A stretch of DNA of 5,171 nt. Origin: Chryseobacterium gleum (GTDB lineage Bacteria > Bacteroidota > Bacteroidia > Flavobacteriales_D > Crocinitomicaceae). This document shows positions 1 to 5,171 of this stretch, one piece after another; positions within the stretch are counted from its first letter, which is position 1, and every line of letters starts with the position of its first letter. The notes beneath the pieces were generated by a model. It did not search any database. It saw only the letters and a list, made by a program, of their open reading frames with translations, and was not told where the DNA came from. The stretch covers positions 1 to 5,171 of the forward strand of contig CALPSU020000192.1 of NCBI GenBank assembly GCA_943326315.2, written 5' to 3'. The position numbers and the translations under genes are program-made.

Positions 1-623
1 CTAAGATTTGATTTTAATAAATTCAATGGTTTTTTAGGAAGAATAAAAGATGAACTTCCAGTTGCTTGGGAATCCGTTCGGCGATAACGAACTAATTTGT
101 GAGCATCTGTTGCAACAAAAGTAATGTCTTCAGGTGTGAATTGACAAAATACACCACTCATTACAGGTCTCAAATCATCATTTCCTGTAGCGAAAATAGT
201 TTTGTTAATTGCTTTAGATATTATTTCTCCTGCTATTTTAAGTGTATTTTTTTTATCAAAATTTGGAGTTTTTGGATAGTCATCCCCATTATAGCCAACC
301 ATTTTTGATTTACCATTATCATAAGCAATTTCGATACCGAAGTTATTCATGTCTACAATGAAAGTACAAGGTTGATCTGGTAAGTTTTTTAATACCTCCA
401 AAAGTAATTTTGCAGGGATTGCAATTTTACCAGATTCTTTTGCTTCAACTTCTAAGCTTGTTCTCATCGTTGTCTCTAAATCTGAAGCAGAAACAAGAAG
501 ATTACCATCGTTAATTTCAAACAAAAAATTATCTAAAATTGGTAGTGTGTTACTAGTTGCTAAAACTCCAGAAATACTCTGTAAATGGCGTAAAAGTGTA
601 GTACTTGATACTATAAAATTCAT
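1..623 (-). CDS. dnaN: DNA polymerase III beta subunit (sliding clamp), 5' part only
   Basis: DnaN forms the ring-shaped homodimer that encircles DNA and tethers the replicative polymerase. The frame opens with ATG at 623 (MNFIVSSTTLLRHLQ) and stays open to the window edge, giving 207 of the roughly 370 residues usual for the family: all of domain I and most of domain II. Visible family signatures are TLPILDNFLFEI near residues 26-37, SASDLETTM near 45-53, the NDDLRPVMSGVF block near 148-159 and VATDAHKLVRYRR near 170-182, which match the conserved DELRPVLxGV and ATDxHRL segments of bacterial clamps. The ATG is chosen because the N-terminus aligns with the usual start and the upstream sequence is non-coding. 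There is no usable Shine-Dalgarno: a GGAAAG lies 17 nt upstream, which is too far. It is divergent from dnaX, which encodes the motor of the machine that loads this clamp. The 3' end lies outside the window. Identity is secure. Confidence 0.95.
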   Translation of the reverse strand, partial: MNFIVSSTTLLRHLQSISGVLATSNTLPILDNFLFEINDGNLLVSASDLETTMRTSLEVEAKESGKIAIPAKLLLEVLKNLPDQPCTFIVDMNNFGIEIAYDNGKSKMVGYNGDDYPKTPNFDKKNTLKIAGEIISKAINKTIFATGNDDLRPVMSGVFCQFTPEDITFVATDAHKLVRYRRTDSQATGSSSFILPKKPLNLLKSNL

Positions 624-659
624 AAGGTATATTTTTTTTACTTTCCTTTTTATTAGTAA

Positions 660-667
660 CAAATGTA
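660..667 (-). promoter_or_regulatory. Bacteroidota -7 promoter element for dnaN
   Basis: Read on the minus strand this is TACATTTG, a full match to the Bacteroidota sigma-A -7 consensus TAnnTTTG. It would place the transcript start near 655-650 and give dnaN a leader of roughly 30 nt. No TTG sits at the expected -33 distance: the nearest ones are 12 and 28 bp upstream of the element. The call therefore rests on the -7 match and its position alone. Confidence 0.5.
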
Positions 668-756
668 GATACAATTTTTCAAAAATATATTGAATCAATT
701 TATATTTTAAATCTATTTCTACACATTCATAAATGTTATAATTATATATTTTAAGT

Positions 757-771
757 ATCTGTTTATCAGAT
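757..771. repeat. Short inverted repeat ATCTG-N5-CAGAT (possible operator)
   Basis: ATCTG and CAGAT are perfect complements around a 5-nt spacer (TTTAT), near the middle of the dnaN/dnaX intergenic region. The size and position would suit a small regulator binding site. A 5-bp half-site can arise by chance in 229 bp of AT-rich sequence, so this is only a candidate. Confidence 0.25.
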
Positions 772-840
772 GTTAATTTAGTTTTATCGTAACATTTTTT
801 GATTTTTATTAACACTTTATTTTTAACTCAAAAAAAAGAT

Positions 841-848
841 TAACTTTG
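841..848 (+). promoter_or_regulatory. Bacteroidota -7 promoter element for dnaX
   Basis: TAACTTTG matches the Bacteroidota sigma-A -7 consensus TAnnTTTG exactly. It ends only 4 nt before the dnaX ATG at 853. Transcripts from such elements start several nt downstream of the motif, so the dnaX message would be leaderless or nearly so. No TTG is present 17-23 bp upstream, so the -33 half is weak or absent. Confidence 0.55.
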
Positions 849-852
849 CAAT

Positions 853-1968
853 ATGAGTGATTTTGTTGTATCAGCACGTAAGTATAGACCTCAAACTTTC
901 GATACTGTCGTAGGTCAAAAGTCTATTACATCTACTTTAAAAAATGCAATAAAAAACAATCATTTAGCTCAAGCTTTTTTATTTTGTGGATCAAGAGGTG
1001 TTGGAAAGACGACTACTGCAAGAATACTTGCAAAAACTATCAATTGTTTTAATATAACAGAAAGTGTTGAAGCTTGTGATAAATGTGAATCTTGTGAATC
1101 ATTTAATTCAGGAGCTTCTTTAAATGTTTATGAATTAGATGGGGCTTCAAATAATTCTGTGGAAGATATTCGCAGTTTAATAGATCAAGTTCGTATTGCA
1201 CCTCAATTAGGAACTCATAAAGTATATATAATTGACGAGGTTCATATGCTTTCTAATTCTGCATTTAATGCTTTTTTGAAAACATTGGAAGAGCCACCAA
1301 AACACGCAATTTTTATTTTAGCAACCACAGAAAAACATAAAATAATTCCTACTATCTTATCTCGTTGTCAAATATTTGATTTTAGTAGAATCAAAGTAAT
1401 TGATATTGCAGATCATTTAGCTTCAATTTCTGTTAAAGAACAAATTTCTGCGGATACTGAAGCTTTACACTTAATTGCTCAAAAAGCTGATGGAGCTTTG
1501 AGAGATGCACTTTCAATTTTTGATCAAATAGTTACTTTTGCTGGAAATAATCTTACTTATCAAAGTGTAATTGACAATCTTAATATTTTAGATTATGATT
1601 ATTATTTTAGAATTGTTGATAGCGCTCAAAAAGAGGATATTCCTAATTCATTGTTATTGCTAAATGATATAATTGAAAAAGGTTTTGATCCTCATAATTT
1701 TGTTGTAGGACTTTCGGATCATTATAGAAATTTATTGGTTTGTAAGGATGTTAGAACGGCAAAATTATTAGAAGTTGGTGAATCTGTAGAACAGCGTTAT
1801 ATAGATCAATCAAAATTAATCGACGGAAATCAATTGCTTCGAGCATTAGGTGTTTTAAGTAAAACAGATGTAGAATACAAATCAGCTAAGAATCATCGAT
1901 TATTAGTTGAAATGGCTTTAATGCAGTTGTGCTCAATTCAAAATGAGTTCGAAAAAAAAAAAAATTAA
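853..1968 (+). CDS. dnaX: DNA polymerase III clamp-loader subunit gamma (short DnaX, DNA-encoded frame)
   Basis: DnaX is the AAA+ motor of the clamp loader that opens DnaN and places it on primed DNA. The 371-aa 0-frame product has the whole ATPase core: N-terminal SARKYRPQTFDTVVGQ (7-22), Walker A GSRGVGKTT (46-54), four zinc-ligand cysteines (C65, C75, C78, C81), Walker B VYIIDEVHML (124-133), sensor 1 ATTE (157-160), the SRC arginine-finger motif (170-172) and sensor 2 GALRDAL with R217. The helical collar domain III fills about 235-362. The reading frame then runs into 13 consecutive A's and stops at TAA 1966-1968 (ending EKKKN), so this product lacks the tau domains. That matches a gamma form. 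The ATG is supported by the family-standard start and by a -7 promoter element just before it. Identity is certain. Whether this short form is a natural product depends on the A-run reading (see the tau entry). Confidence 0.93.
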   Translation: MSDFVVSARKYRPQTFDTVVGQKSITSTLKNAIKNNHLAQAFLFCGSRGVGKTTTARILAKTINCFNITESVEACDKCESCESFNSGASLNVYELDGASNNSVEDIRSLIDQVRIAPQLGTHKVYIIDEVHMLSNSAFNAFLKTLEEPPKHAIFILATTEKHKIIPTILSRCQIFDFSRIKVIDIADHLASISVKEQISADTEALHLIAQKADGALRDALSIFDQIVTFAGNNLTYQSVIDNLNILDYDYYFRIVDSAQKEDIPNSLLLLNDIIEKGFDPHNFVVGLSDHYRNLLVCKDVRTAKLLEVGESVEQRYIDQSKLIDGNQLLRALGVLSKTDVEYKSAKNHRLLVEMALMQLCSIQNEFEKKKN

Positions 1969-2576
1969 CTGACCCTGTTTTAATAATTCCATTCTTACAA
2001 CAATTAAATAATGAGGTTGTTGTAAAAAAAAACACAGCAAATAGTACACCTAGTATTACTTCTAATTATGATAAAGTAGATGCTAAAGTATTAACTGTTC
2101 CAACTGGTCAATTAAATACTTCTAATTTATCAATAAAAAAAATACTCTTACCTTCAAATGAGTTAGCTAATAATTCGACTTTATTAGCTAAAAATTTAGT
2201 TTTTGATCAGTTTAATTTTGATCAAGTTAAAATGGTTTGGAGACGCTATGCTCATGAAGTTAAAGCAAAAGGAATGGAAACATTTTATAATGCAATGATA
2301 AAAAGAGAGCCTAAAATTAAAGAGGAGGTTCATTTTACTATGGATGTTGACAATCAGGTTCAAATTGATTATATAACGCCTCATTTAAATGATTTGATTG
2401 GTTTTTTAAGACAAGAATTGAAAAATTATAACATAACATTAGATTTTAGTTTATCTGATGATAAGGACTCTCAAGTTAAATTTATGACAGGTAAAGATAG
2501 ATTTGCTTCCATGGCAAAAAAGAATCCAAATCTTCATTCTTTCAAATCTATTTTTAATTTAGATATTGAATTTTAA
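853..2576 (+). CDS. dnaX: DNA polymerase III subunit tau (full DnaX), requires a -1 shift at the A13 run
   Basis: Past the gamma stop, the -1 frame is open from 1947 to TAA 2574-2576. One extra A in the message, loss of two A's (573 aa), or a -1 ribosomal slip in the run joins it to the gamma part, giving 574 aa. The added part begins LTDPVLIIPFLQQL, then a linker of about 70 residues rich in N, S and T, then a C-terminal domain from about residue 450 (LVFDQFNFDQVKMVWRRYAHE) to the end (NPNLHSFKSIFNLDIEF). I recognise this as the Bacteroidota tau C-terminal domain: a W-R helix, a LIGFLRQELKNYNITLDF strand-helix segment, and a closing KNPNL...F.LDI motif. In tau this region contacts the polymerase alpha subunit and, in well-studied species, the replicative helicase. 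There are no stops over about 200 codons, so the domain is intact. Alternatives are a homopolymer sequencing error (true A14 or A11) or a fresh frameshift mutation. Confidence 0.72.
1952..1964 (+). other. A13 homopolymer: putative dnaX slippage/frameshift site
   Basis: Thirteen A's read as (g)aa aaa aaa aaa aat in the 0-frame and are followed by TAA at 1966. The -1 frame has its last upstream stop at TGA 1944-1946 and is then open through the tau domain. The +1 frame hits TGA at 1970-1972. Two of three frames therefore end within 8 nt of the run and one continues, a layout suited to making gamma and tau from one gene. The run contains A AAA AAA heptamers in phase for -1 tandem slippage on AAA codons, and is long enough for RNA polymerase slippage of the kind described for Thermus dnaX. 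Confidence 0.65.
1995..2025 (+). repeat. Perfect 9-bp hairpin inside the tau linker
   Basis: TTACAACAA (1995-2003) is fully complementary to TTGTTGTAA (2017-2025). Two further U-G pairs close the stem to 11 pairs (1995-2005 with 2015-2025) around a 9-nt loop. It begins 30 nt after the A13 run, farther than the 5-9 nt usual for ribosomal frameshift stimulators, and is followed directly by a second A run. It is not a terminator, since no T tract follows on either strand next to it. Confidence 0.5.
2024..2032 (+). repeat. Second A homopolymer (A9) in the tau linker
   Basis: Nine A's overlap the last two bases of the hairpin arm and code for lysines in the tau frame (gta aaa aaa aac). A run of nine is long enough for RNA polymerase slippage in other bacteria. 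A single-base slip here would move tau out of frame; in the frame that re-joins gamma's register a TAG appears about 15 codons later. Confidence 0.5.
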
Positions 2577-2588
2577 AACTATTACAAA

Positions 2589-3452
2589 ATGCATTTTCCT
2601 CCCTCAGAATTAGTATTGAATGATAAAGGACAAGTTTATCATTTAGCTATTTCTCCCGAAAACATTTCAGAAAATATAATTGTAGTAGGTGATCAAGATA
2701 GAGTCAGGTTTATATCTGAATTTTTAGATTCTATTGAATTTACTTCTCAACATCGAGAATTTTGTATTTCGACAGGATTATTTAATGATAAGAGAATTTC
2801 CATTGTTTCTACTGGTATTGGAACGGATAATATTGATATAGTTTTGAATGAGTTAGATGCTTTATTTAATATTGATTTAGATATTAGAATAGAAAAAAAG
2901 AATAAAATTTCATTGAATATAATTAGAATAGGAACTTGCGGTATTTTGCAAAAAGAAATTCCACTACATTCATATATTTTATCGACTCACGCTTATGGCT
3001 TAGATAATGTTGCTCATTTTTATCCTATATATTTTTCCGAAGAAGAAATTATTTTAGAAAATCAAATTAGTAAACATCTTAATTTACCAATAAAAATTCA
3101 ACCTTATTTATCAAAGGCTTCTGAAGAATTGGTTGAAAAATTTAATTCTGAAACTGTTTTTAAAGGAATCACAGTAACAAGTAGTGGCTTTTATGGGCCT
3201 CAAGGAAGATCTTTAAGGTTAGGCTTGAGTACAGAAGATATGAATAATAGGCTATCATCATTTTCTTTTAACAATCAAGTAGTTACTAATTTTGAAATGG
3301 AAAGTTCAGCTCTTTTTGCACTTGGTAAAGCTATGGGACATAAGTGTGTTACGATATGTTTAGGCGTTGCAAATCGTCCAAAAAATGAGTTTTCAAAAGG
3401 TTGTGAAAATGAAATGGGTGAACTTATTAAATATGTCTTAAGTAGAATTTAA
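2589..3452 (+). CDS. Nucleoside phosphorylase, uridine-phosphorylase-like (PNP_UDP_1 family)
   Basis: Enzymes of this family split a nucleoside with phosphate into free base and ribose-1-phosphate in cytosolic nucleoside salvage. The 287-aa product is close to the usual length. Motifs in order: GDQDRV (34-39, phosphate-binding loop, usually GDPxRV, so Pro is replaced by Gln), HREF (55-58), STGIGTDNIDIVLNELDAL (74-92), RIGTCG (113-118, the phosphate/ribose loop, RVGTTG in uridine phosphorylase), SGFYGPQGR (199-207, with Gln and Arg placed like the pyrimidine-binding pair of uridine phosphorylase) and TNFEMESSALFALG (233-246, the ribose-binding Met-Glu). The QGR element favours a uridine-like substrate over a purine, but specificity cannot be fixed from sequence. 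It starts 12 bp after the tau stop on the same strand, with no promoter in the gap, so it is probably co-transcribed with dnaX. No Shine-Dalgarno is visible. Its stop lies 2 bp from that of the convergent gene. Confidence 0.87.
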   Translation: MHFPPSELVLNDKGQVYHLAISPENISENIIVVGDQDRVRFISEFLDSIEFTSQHREFCISTGLFNDKRISIVSTGIGTDNIDIVLNELDALFNIDLDIRIEKKNKISLNIIRIGTCGILQKEIPLHSYILSTHAYGLDNVAHFYPIYFSEEEIILENQISKHLNLPIKIQPYLSKASEELVEKFNSETVFKGITVTSSGFYGPQGRSLRLGLSTEDMNNRLSSFSFNNQVVTNFEMESSALFALGKAMGHKCVTICLGVANRPKNEFSKGCENEMGELIKYVLSRI

Positions 3453-3462
3453 ATTTATCTAC
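3442..3462. terminator. Weak palindrome spanning the convergent stop codons, possible bidirectional terminator
   Basis: GTAGA (3442-3446) and TCTAC (3458-3462) are complementary arms around an 11-nt AT loop that contains the palindrome AATTTAAATT (3446-3455). With one bulged G the stem extends outward by AAG/CTT. It covers both stop codons. On the plus strand a pyrimidine-rich tract (CTTCTCTTTTTAT) follows; on the minus strand no T tract follows. The stem is short and AT-rich, so termination activity is uncertain. Confidence 0.25.
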
Positions 3463-4495
3463 CTTCTTCTCTTTTTATCCCTTCAAGATTAAGAGGAAAG
3501 TAAATATGACCAAGTAAGATTGGATTAAATACAAAATATTGACATTTAACGATTTGTCCGTTAGGTATTTCGCACCAAAGTTTATCCATATTTGAATTTT
3601 CCATAACTCCAAATTCATTTTGTTGTGGACTTTCAGATTTAATCTTGAACATTCTTAATTTGGTTTTGTTCTTATTTGTTTCAGTTAATGTTAATACTGC
3701 AAATGGACTTGATTTTTTCAAACTGTCAATTTGTTTTTTATTTAAATCATAATTTGGTCCTTCAAAATGAATTTTGTTGAAGTTATTTAAATAAGAAAAT
3801 ATCATCGATGTATCTACTTGTTTTAATTTTTTGTTTTGTTGAAATACATCTAAAATGGCGCCATTTTTATGAACGCTAAAACTTCTTATTGGTTCTTTAA
3901 TATATTTTACATCTACATTTGAAATTTGACTTATTGGAAGTGAGAAAATTTTTGTGCACATCCATTTTCTTTCATCTGCAAAAAATCTTGGTTCAATTAT
4001 TCCATTTAAATCTTTAATTCTCATTATTACTGGAAGATCACTCTTTCCGTATTCTTCCGAGTCTAAGAGCATTATTTGTCCATAATGATCTTGTGCTGCA
4101 GCGCCTATATACCAAGTTTTTACCCATTCACCATGTTGAAAAATCTCAACTTTAGTATGTTGAGCAGACATCATTTTAATGTGTTGAGCTCTTGAGTTTT
4201 CAGGTAAATAACCTTTGAACTCTATATCTTTAAAAGCATCTAAAATAAATTTAACGCCTTCTTGTTGAATACATCCGCCTTTTTTATCTGTCCATTCAGA
4301 TCCTTTTTTTAGAATCTCCATTTCATAGCCAAATGAATCAGAAATTTTTATTTTATCAACTGCTTCAATGTCTTCTATATTAAACGCAATTAATTCTGAA
4401 TCCGACACATCACTTTTATTTATTAATTTAAAAGTAAACCAACCTAGTAAGAATATTGATAAAAGTGAAATGAGGAGAATAATGTTTTTTTTCAT
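3455..4495 (-). CDS. Membrane-anchored DUF4340-like protein downstream of gldG
   Basis: The 346-aa protein begins with MKK and a hydrophobic stretch (residues about 4-26, IILLISLLSIFLLGWFTFKL), best read as an uncleaved signal anchor. No lipobox cysteine is present. The rest should lie outside the cytoplasm. The segment FNIEDIEAVDKIKISDSFGYEMEILKKGSEW (38-68) resembles the start of DUF4340 domains: a VDKI strand, then a strand pair ending in W. That domain is often found beside GldG-type ABC auxiliary proteins. Cysteines at 75, 180, 308 and 318 are visible, with no known role. I recognise no catalytic motif and its biochemical function is unknown. It starts 27 bp after the gldG stop on the same strand, so it is very probably in the same operon, and I infer a role with that transporter complex. 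The start ATG at 4495 is the one that places the signal anchor at the N-terminus. Confidence 0.75.
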   Translation of the reverse strand: MKKNIILLISLLSIFLLGWFTFKLINKSDVSDSELIAFNIEDIEAVDKIKISDSFGYEMEILKKGSEWTDKKGGCIQQEGVKFILDAFKDIEFKGYLPENSRAQHIKMMSAQHTKVEIFQHGEWVKTWYIGAAAQDHYGQIMLLDSEEYGKSDLPVIMRIKDLNGIIEPRFFADERKWMCTKIFSLPISQISNVDVKYIKEPIRSFSVHKNGAILDVFQQNKKLKQVDTSMIFSYLNNFNKIHFEGPNYDLNKKQIDSLKKSSPFAVLTLTETNKNKTKLRMFKIKSESPQQNEFGVMENSNMDKLWCEIPNGQIVKCQYFVFNPILLGHIYFPLNLEGIKREEGR

Positions 4496-4522
4496 AAAAT
4501 ATAGAGGGAAAATTTATTTAAA

Positions 4523-5171
4523 TTATTTTGAATATTTTCTTTTTCGAATCGAATACATGACAAATGCTAAGATTAGAATAATTCCACACGGAATTAAAAG
4601 ATTTATTATTTTGTAGAATCCAGCATCTGCTTTAATTTTTTCATTATTAATACCATGAACATCAATTTGACGACTTCTAATATCAATTACAGAACTTTCT
4701 CCTAACATGTAATCAACTAGATTTTGAATGAATTCTTGATTCCCGAAAGAATGTTGCATTCCTAATTCAGCAAGTTTAGGATCGAAACGTAGATCATTTA
4801 ATTGCGTAGGACGATACATCATAGTTTTACCATCTCTGTTCGGCATTGAATCGTATTTGTTTTCTAAAAAACGACCATTTCCTACTAAGAGTACTCTTCC
4901 TTCTTTATTGCTTTTTTCTTTGTATTTAGAAAGTGGGTTTTTAGCAAATTCATCAACAATTCTATTCTTATAATGAGATTCAAAGAAGCCTTCAGCTAAA
5001 CCTGCTAAACAAATTTGATTTTTCTTATCTGTTGGATTTGGAACTAATTCTGGATTTTTTCCATAATTAAGAGCTAAGCCAAGATTAACCATCGGAGCCA
5101 TTCCTGTTCGAGTTGAATTTGCGGAAGATGTTAATATTGGAGTTAAAACATTTTTACTAGAACCTACAAAC
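4523..5171 (-). CDS. gldG: GldG, gliding-motility ABC transporter auxiliary protein, 3' part only
   Basis: The last 215 residues of a protein that enters from the right edge; the frame is open to 5171, so the ATG at 5101 is internal. Visible segments, counted from the first residue in the window: LTPILTSSANSTRTGMAPMVN (about 9-29), a family-typical stretch; CLAGLAEGFFESHYKNR (about 54-70); VLLVGNGRFLENKY (about 93-106), a Rossmann-like strand-loop; FGNQEFIQNLVDYMLGES (about 142-159); VIDIRSRQIDV (about 161-171); then one membrane helix (about 186-207) and a basic end RKRKYSK. This matches the C-terminus of GldG, where an extracytoplasmic domain is closed by a final membrane helix. GldG works with GldF (membrane) and GldA (ATPase) in Flavobacterium johnsoniae, where mutants do not glide. 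Related proteins also occur in non-gliding relatives, so its presence does not prove motility. It lies just upstream of the DUF4340-like gene. Confidence 0.85.
   Translation of the reverse strand, partial: FVGSSKNVLTPILTSSANSTRTGMAPMVNLGLALNYGKNPELVPNPTDKKNQICLAGLAEGFFESHYKNRIVDEFAKNPLSKYKEKSNKEGRVLLVGNGRFLENKYDSMPNRDGKTMMYRPTQLNDLRFDPKLAELGMQHSFGNQEFIQNLVDYMLGESSVIDIRSRQIDVHGINNEKIKADAGFYKIINLLIPCGIILILAFVMYSIRKRKYSK

Larger units (their letters stand above)
624..852. promoter_or_regulatory. Divergent dnaN/dnaX intergenic control region
   Basis: These 229 bp of very AT-rich DNA separate the divergent starts of dnaN and dnaX. They hold -7-like elements for both genes near the two ends, a 5-bp inverted repeat (757-771) and an all-AT palindrome TATAATTATA (737-746). 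No ORF or RNA gene is visible. I looked for DnaA boxes (TTATNCACA) because both flanking genes serve replication, and found none. Confidence 0.6.

Noticed and set aside
99..308. 69-aa ORF on the plus strand
   Set aside because: Lies antisense to the well-supported dnaN frame; cysteine- and phenylalanine-rich low-quality translation with no family features. A shadow.
624..852. Replication origin beside dnaN
   Set aside because: AT-rich and next to dnaN, but I found no DnaA-box-like 9-mers and no repeated elements; dnaA is not in the window.
1995..2032. Intrinsic terminator at the dnaX hairpin
   Set aside because: The stem is followed by A9 on the plus strand; on the minus strand the T tract comes before the stem and the next one is 30 nt away. 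Neither fits a terminator.
2196..2384. 62-aa ORF on the minus strand
   Set aside because: Antisense to the tau C-terminal domain, no promoter or family resemblance. A shadow.
2232..2576. 114-aa ORF as an independent gene
   Set aside because: Its ATG lies inside the tau C-terminal domain, the frame is open far upstream to 1947, and the sequence continues the DnaX family. It is part of tau and not a separate gene.
853..2576. dnaX as a plain pseudogene
   Set aside because: dnaX is essential, both halves are intact, and the only disruption is at a slippery A13 placed at the gamma/tau junction. Frame switching or a read-length error explains this better than decay.
4368..4616. 82-aa ORF on the plus strand
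   Set aside because: Antisense to the end of gldG and the start of the DUF4340-like gene, both well supported.

Overview
The window is strongly AT-rich and looks like a chromosomal segment of a member of the Bacteroidota, most likely Flavobacteriales. The reasons are a gldG-type gliding-motility gene, the Bacteroidota-type -7 promoter element (TAnnTTTG) upstream of two genes, no convincing Shine-Dalgarno sequences at any start, and the family features of the encoded DnaX and DnaN. I see no mobile elements, CRISPR, tRNA or rRNA.

Layout: the 5' part of dnaN (sliding clamp) runs leftward off the window edge (623 to 1). A 229-bp AT-rich divergent intergenic region follows. It has a -7-like element for dnaN and one for dnaX. 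Rightward lies a two-gene cluster: dnaX (clamp loader gamma/tau, 853-2576 in two frames), then 12 bp later a nucleoside phosphorylase (2589-3452). This cluster meets a leftward cluster head-on with only 2 bp between the stop codons. The leftward cluster is the 3' part of gldG (entering from the right edge, ending at 4523) and, 27 bp downstream of it, a membrane-anchored DUF4340-like protein (4495 to 3455).

The most interesting feature is in dnaX. The annotated frame stops at codon 372, immediately after a 13-A homopolymer (1952-1964). The -1 frame then continues without a stop for about 200 codons and encodes a recognisable tau C-terminal domain. The -1 frame opens only at 1947 and the 0-frame closes at 1968, so any shift must occur in a 22-nt zone that is mostly the A run. 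The third frame also stops within 8 nt of the run. This is the architecture expected if one gene makes a short gamma (371 aa, DNA-encoded frame) and a long tau (574 aa) by transcriptional slippage or -1 ribosomal frameshifting. The main alternative is a homopolymer length error or a strain-specific mutation, which the sequence alone cannot exclude.

How the genes work together: DnaX is the motor subunit of the clamp loader that places the DnaN ring on DNA, so the clamp and its loader are divergently transcribed from one shared region. The GldG-side genes belong to a GldA/F/G-type ABC transporter cluster. The nucleoside phosphorylase probably works in nucleoside salvage and is likely co-transcribed with dnaX.
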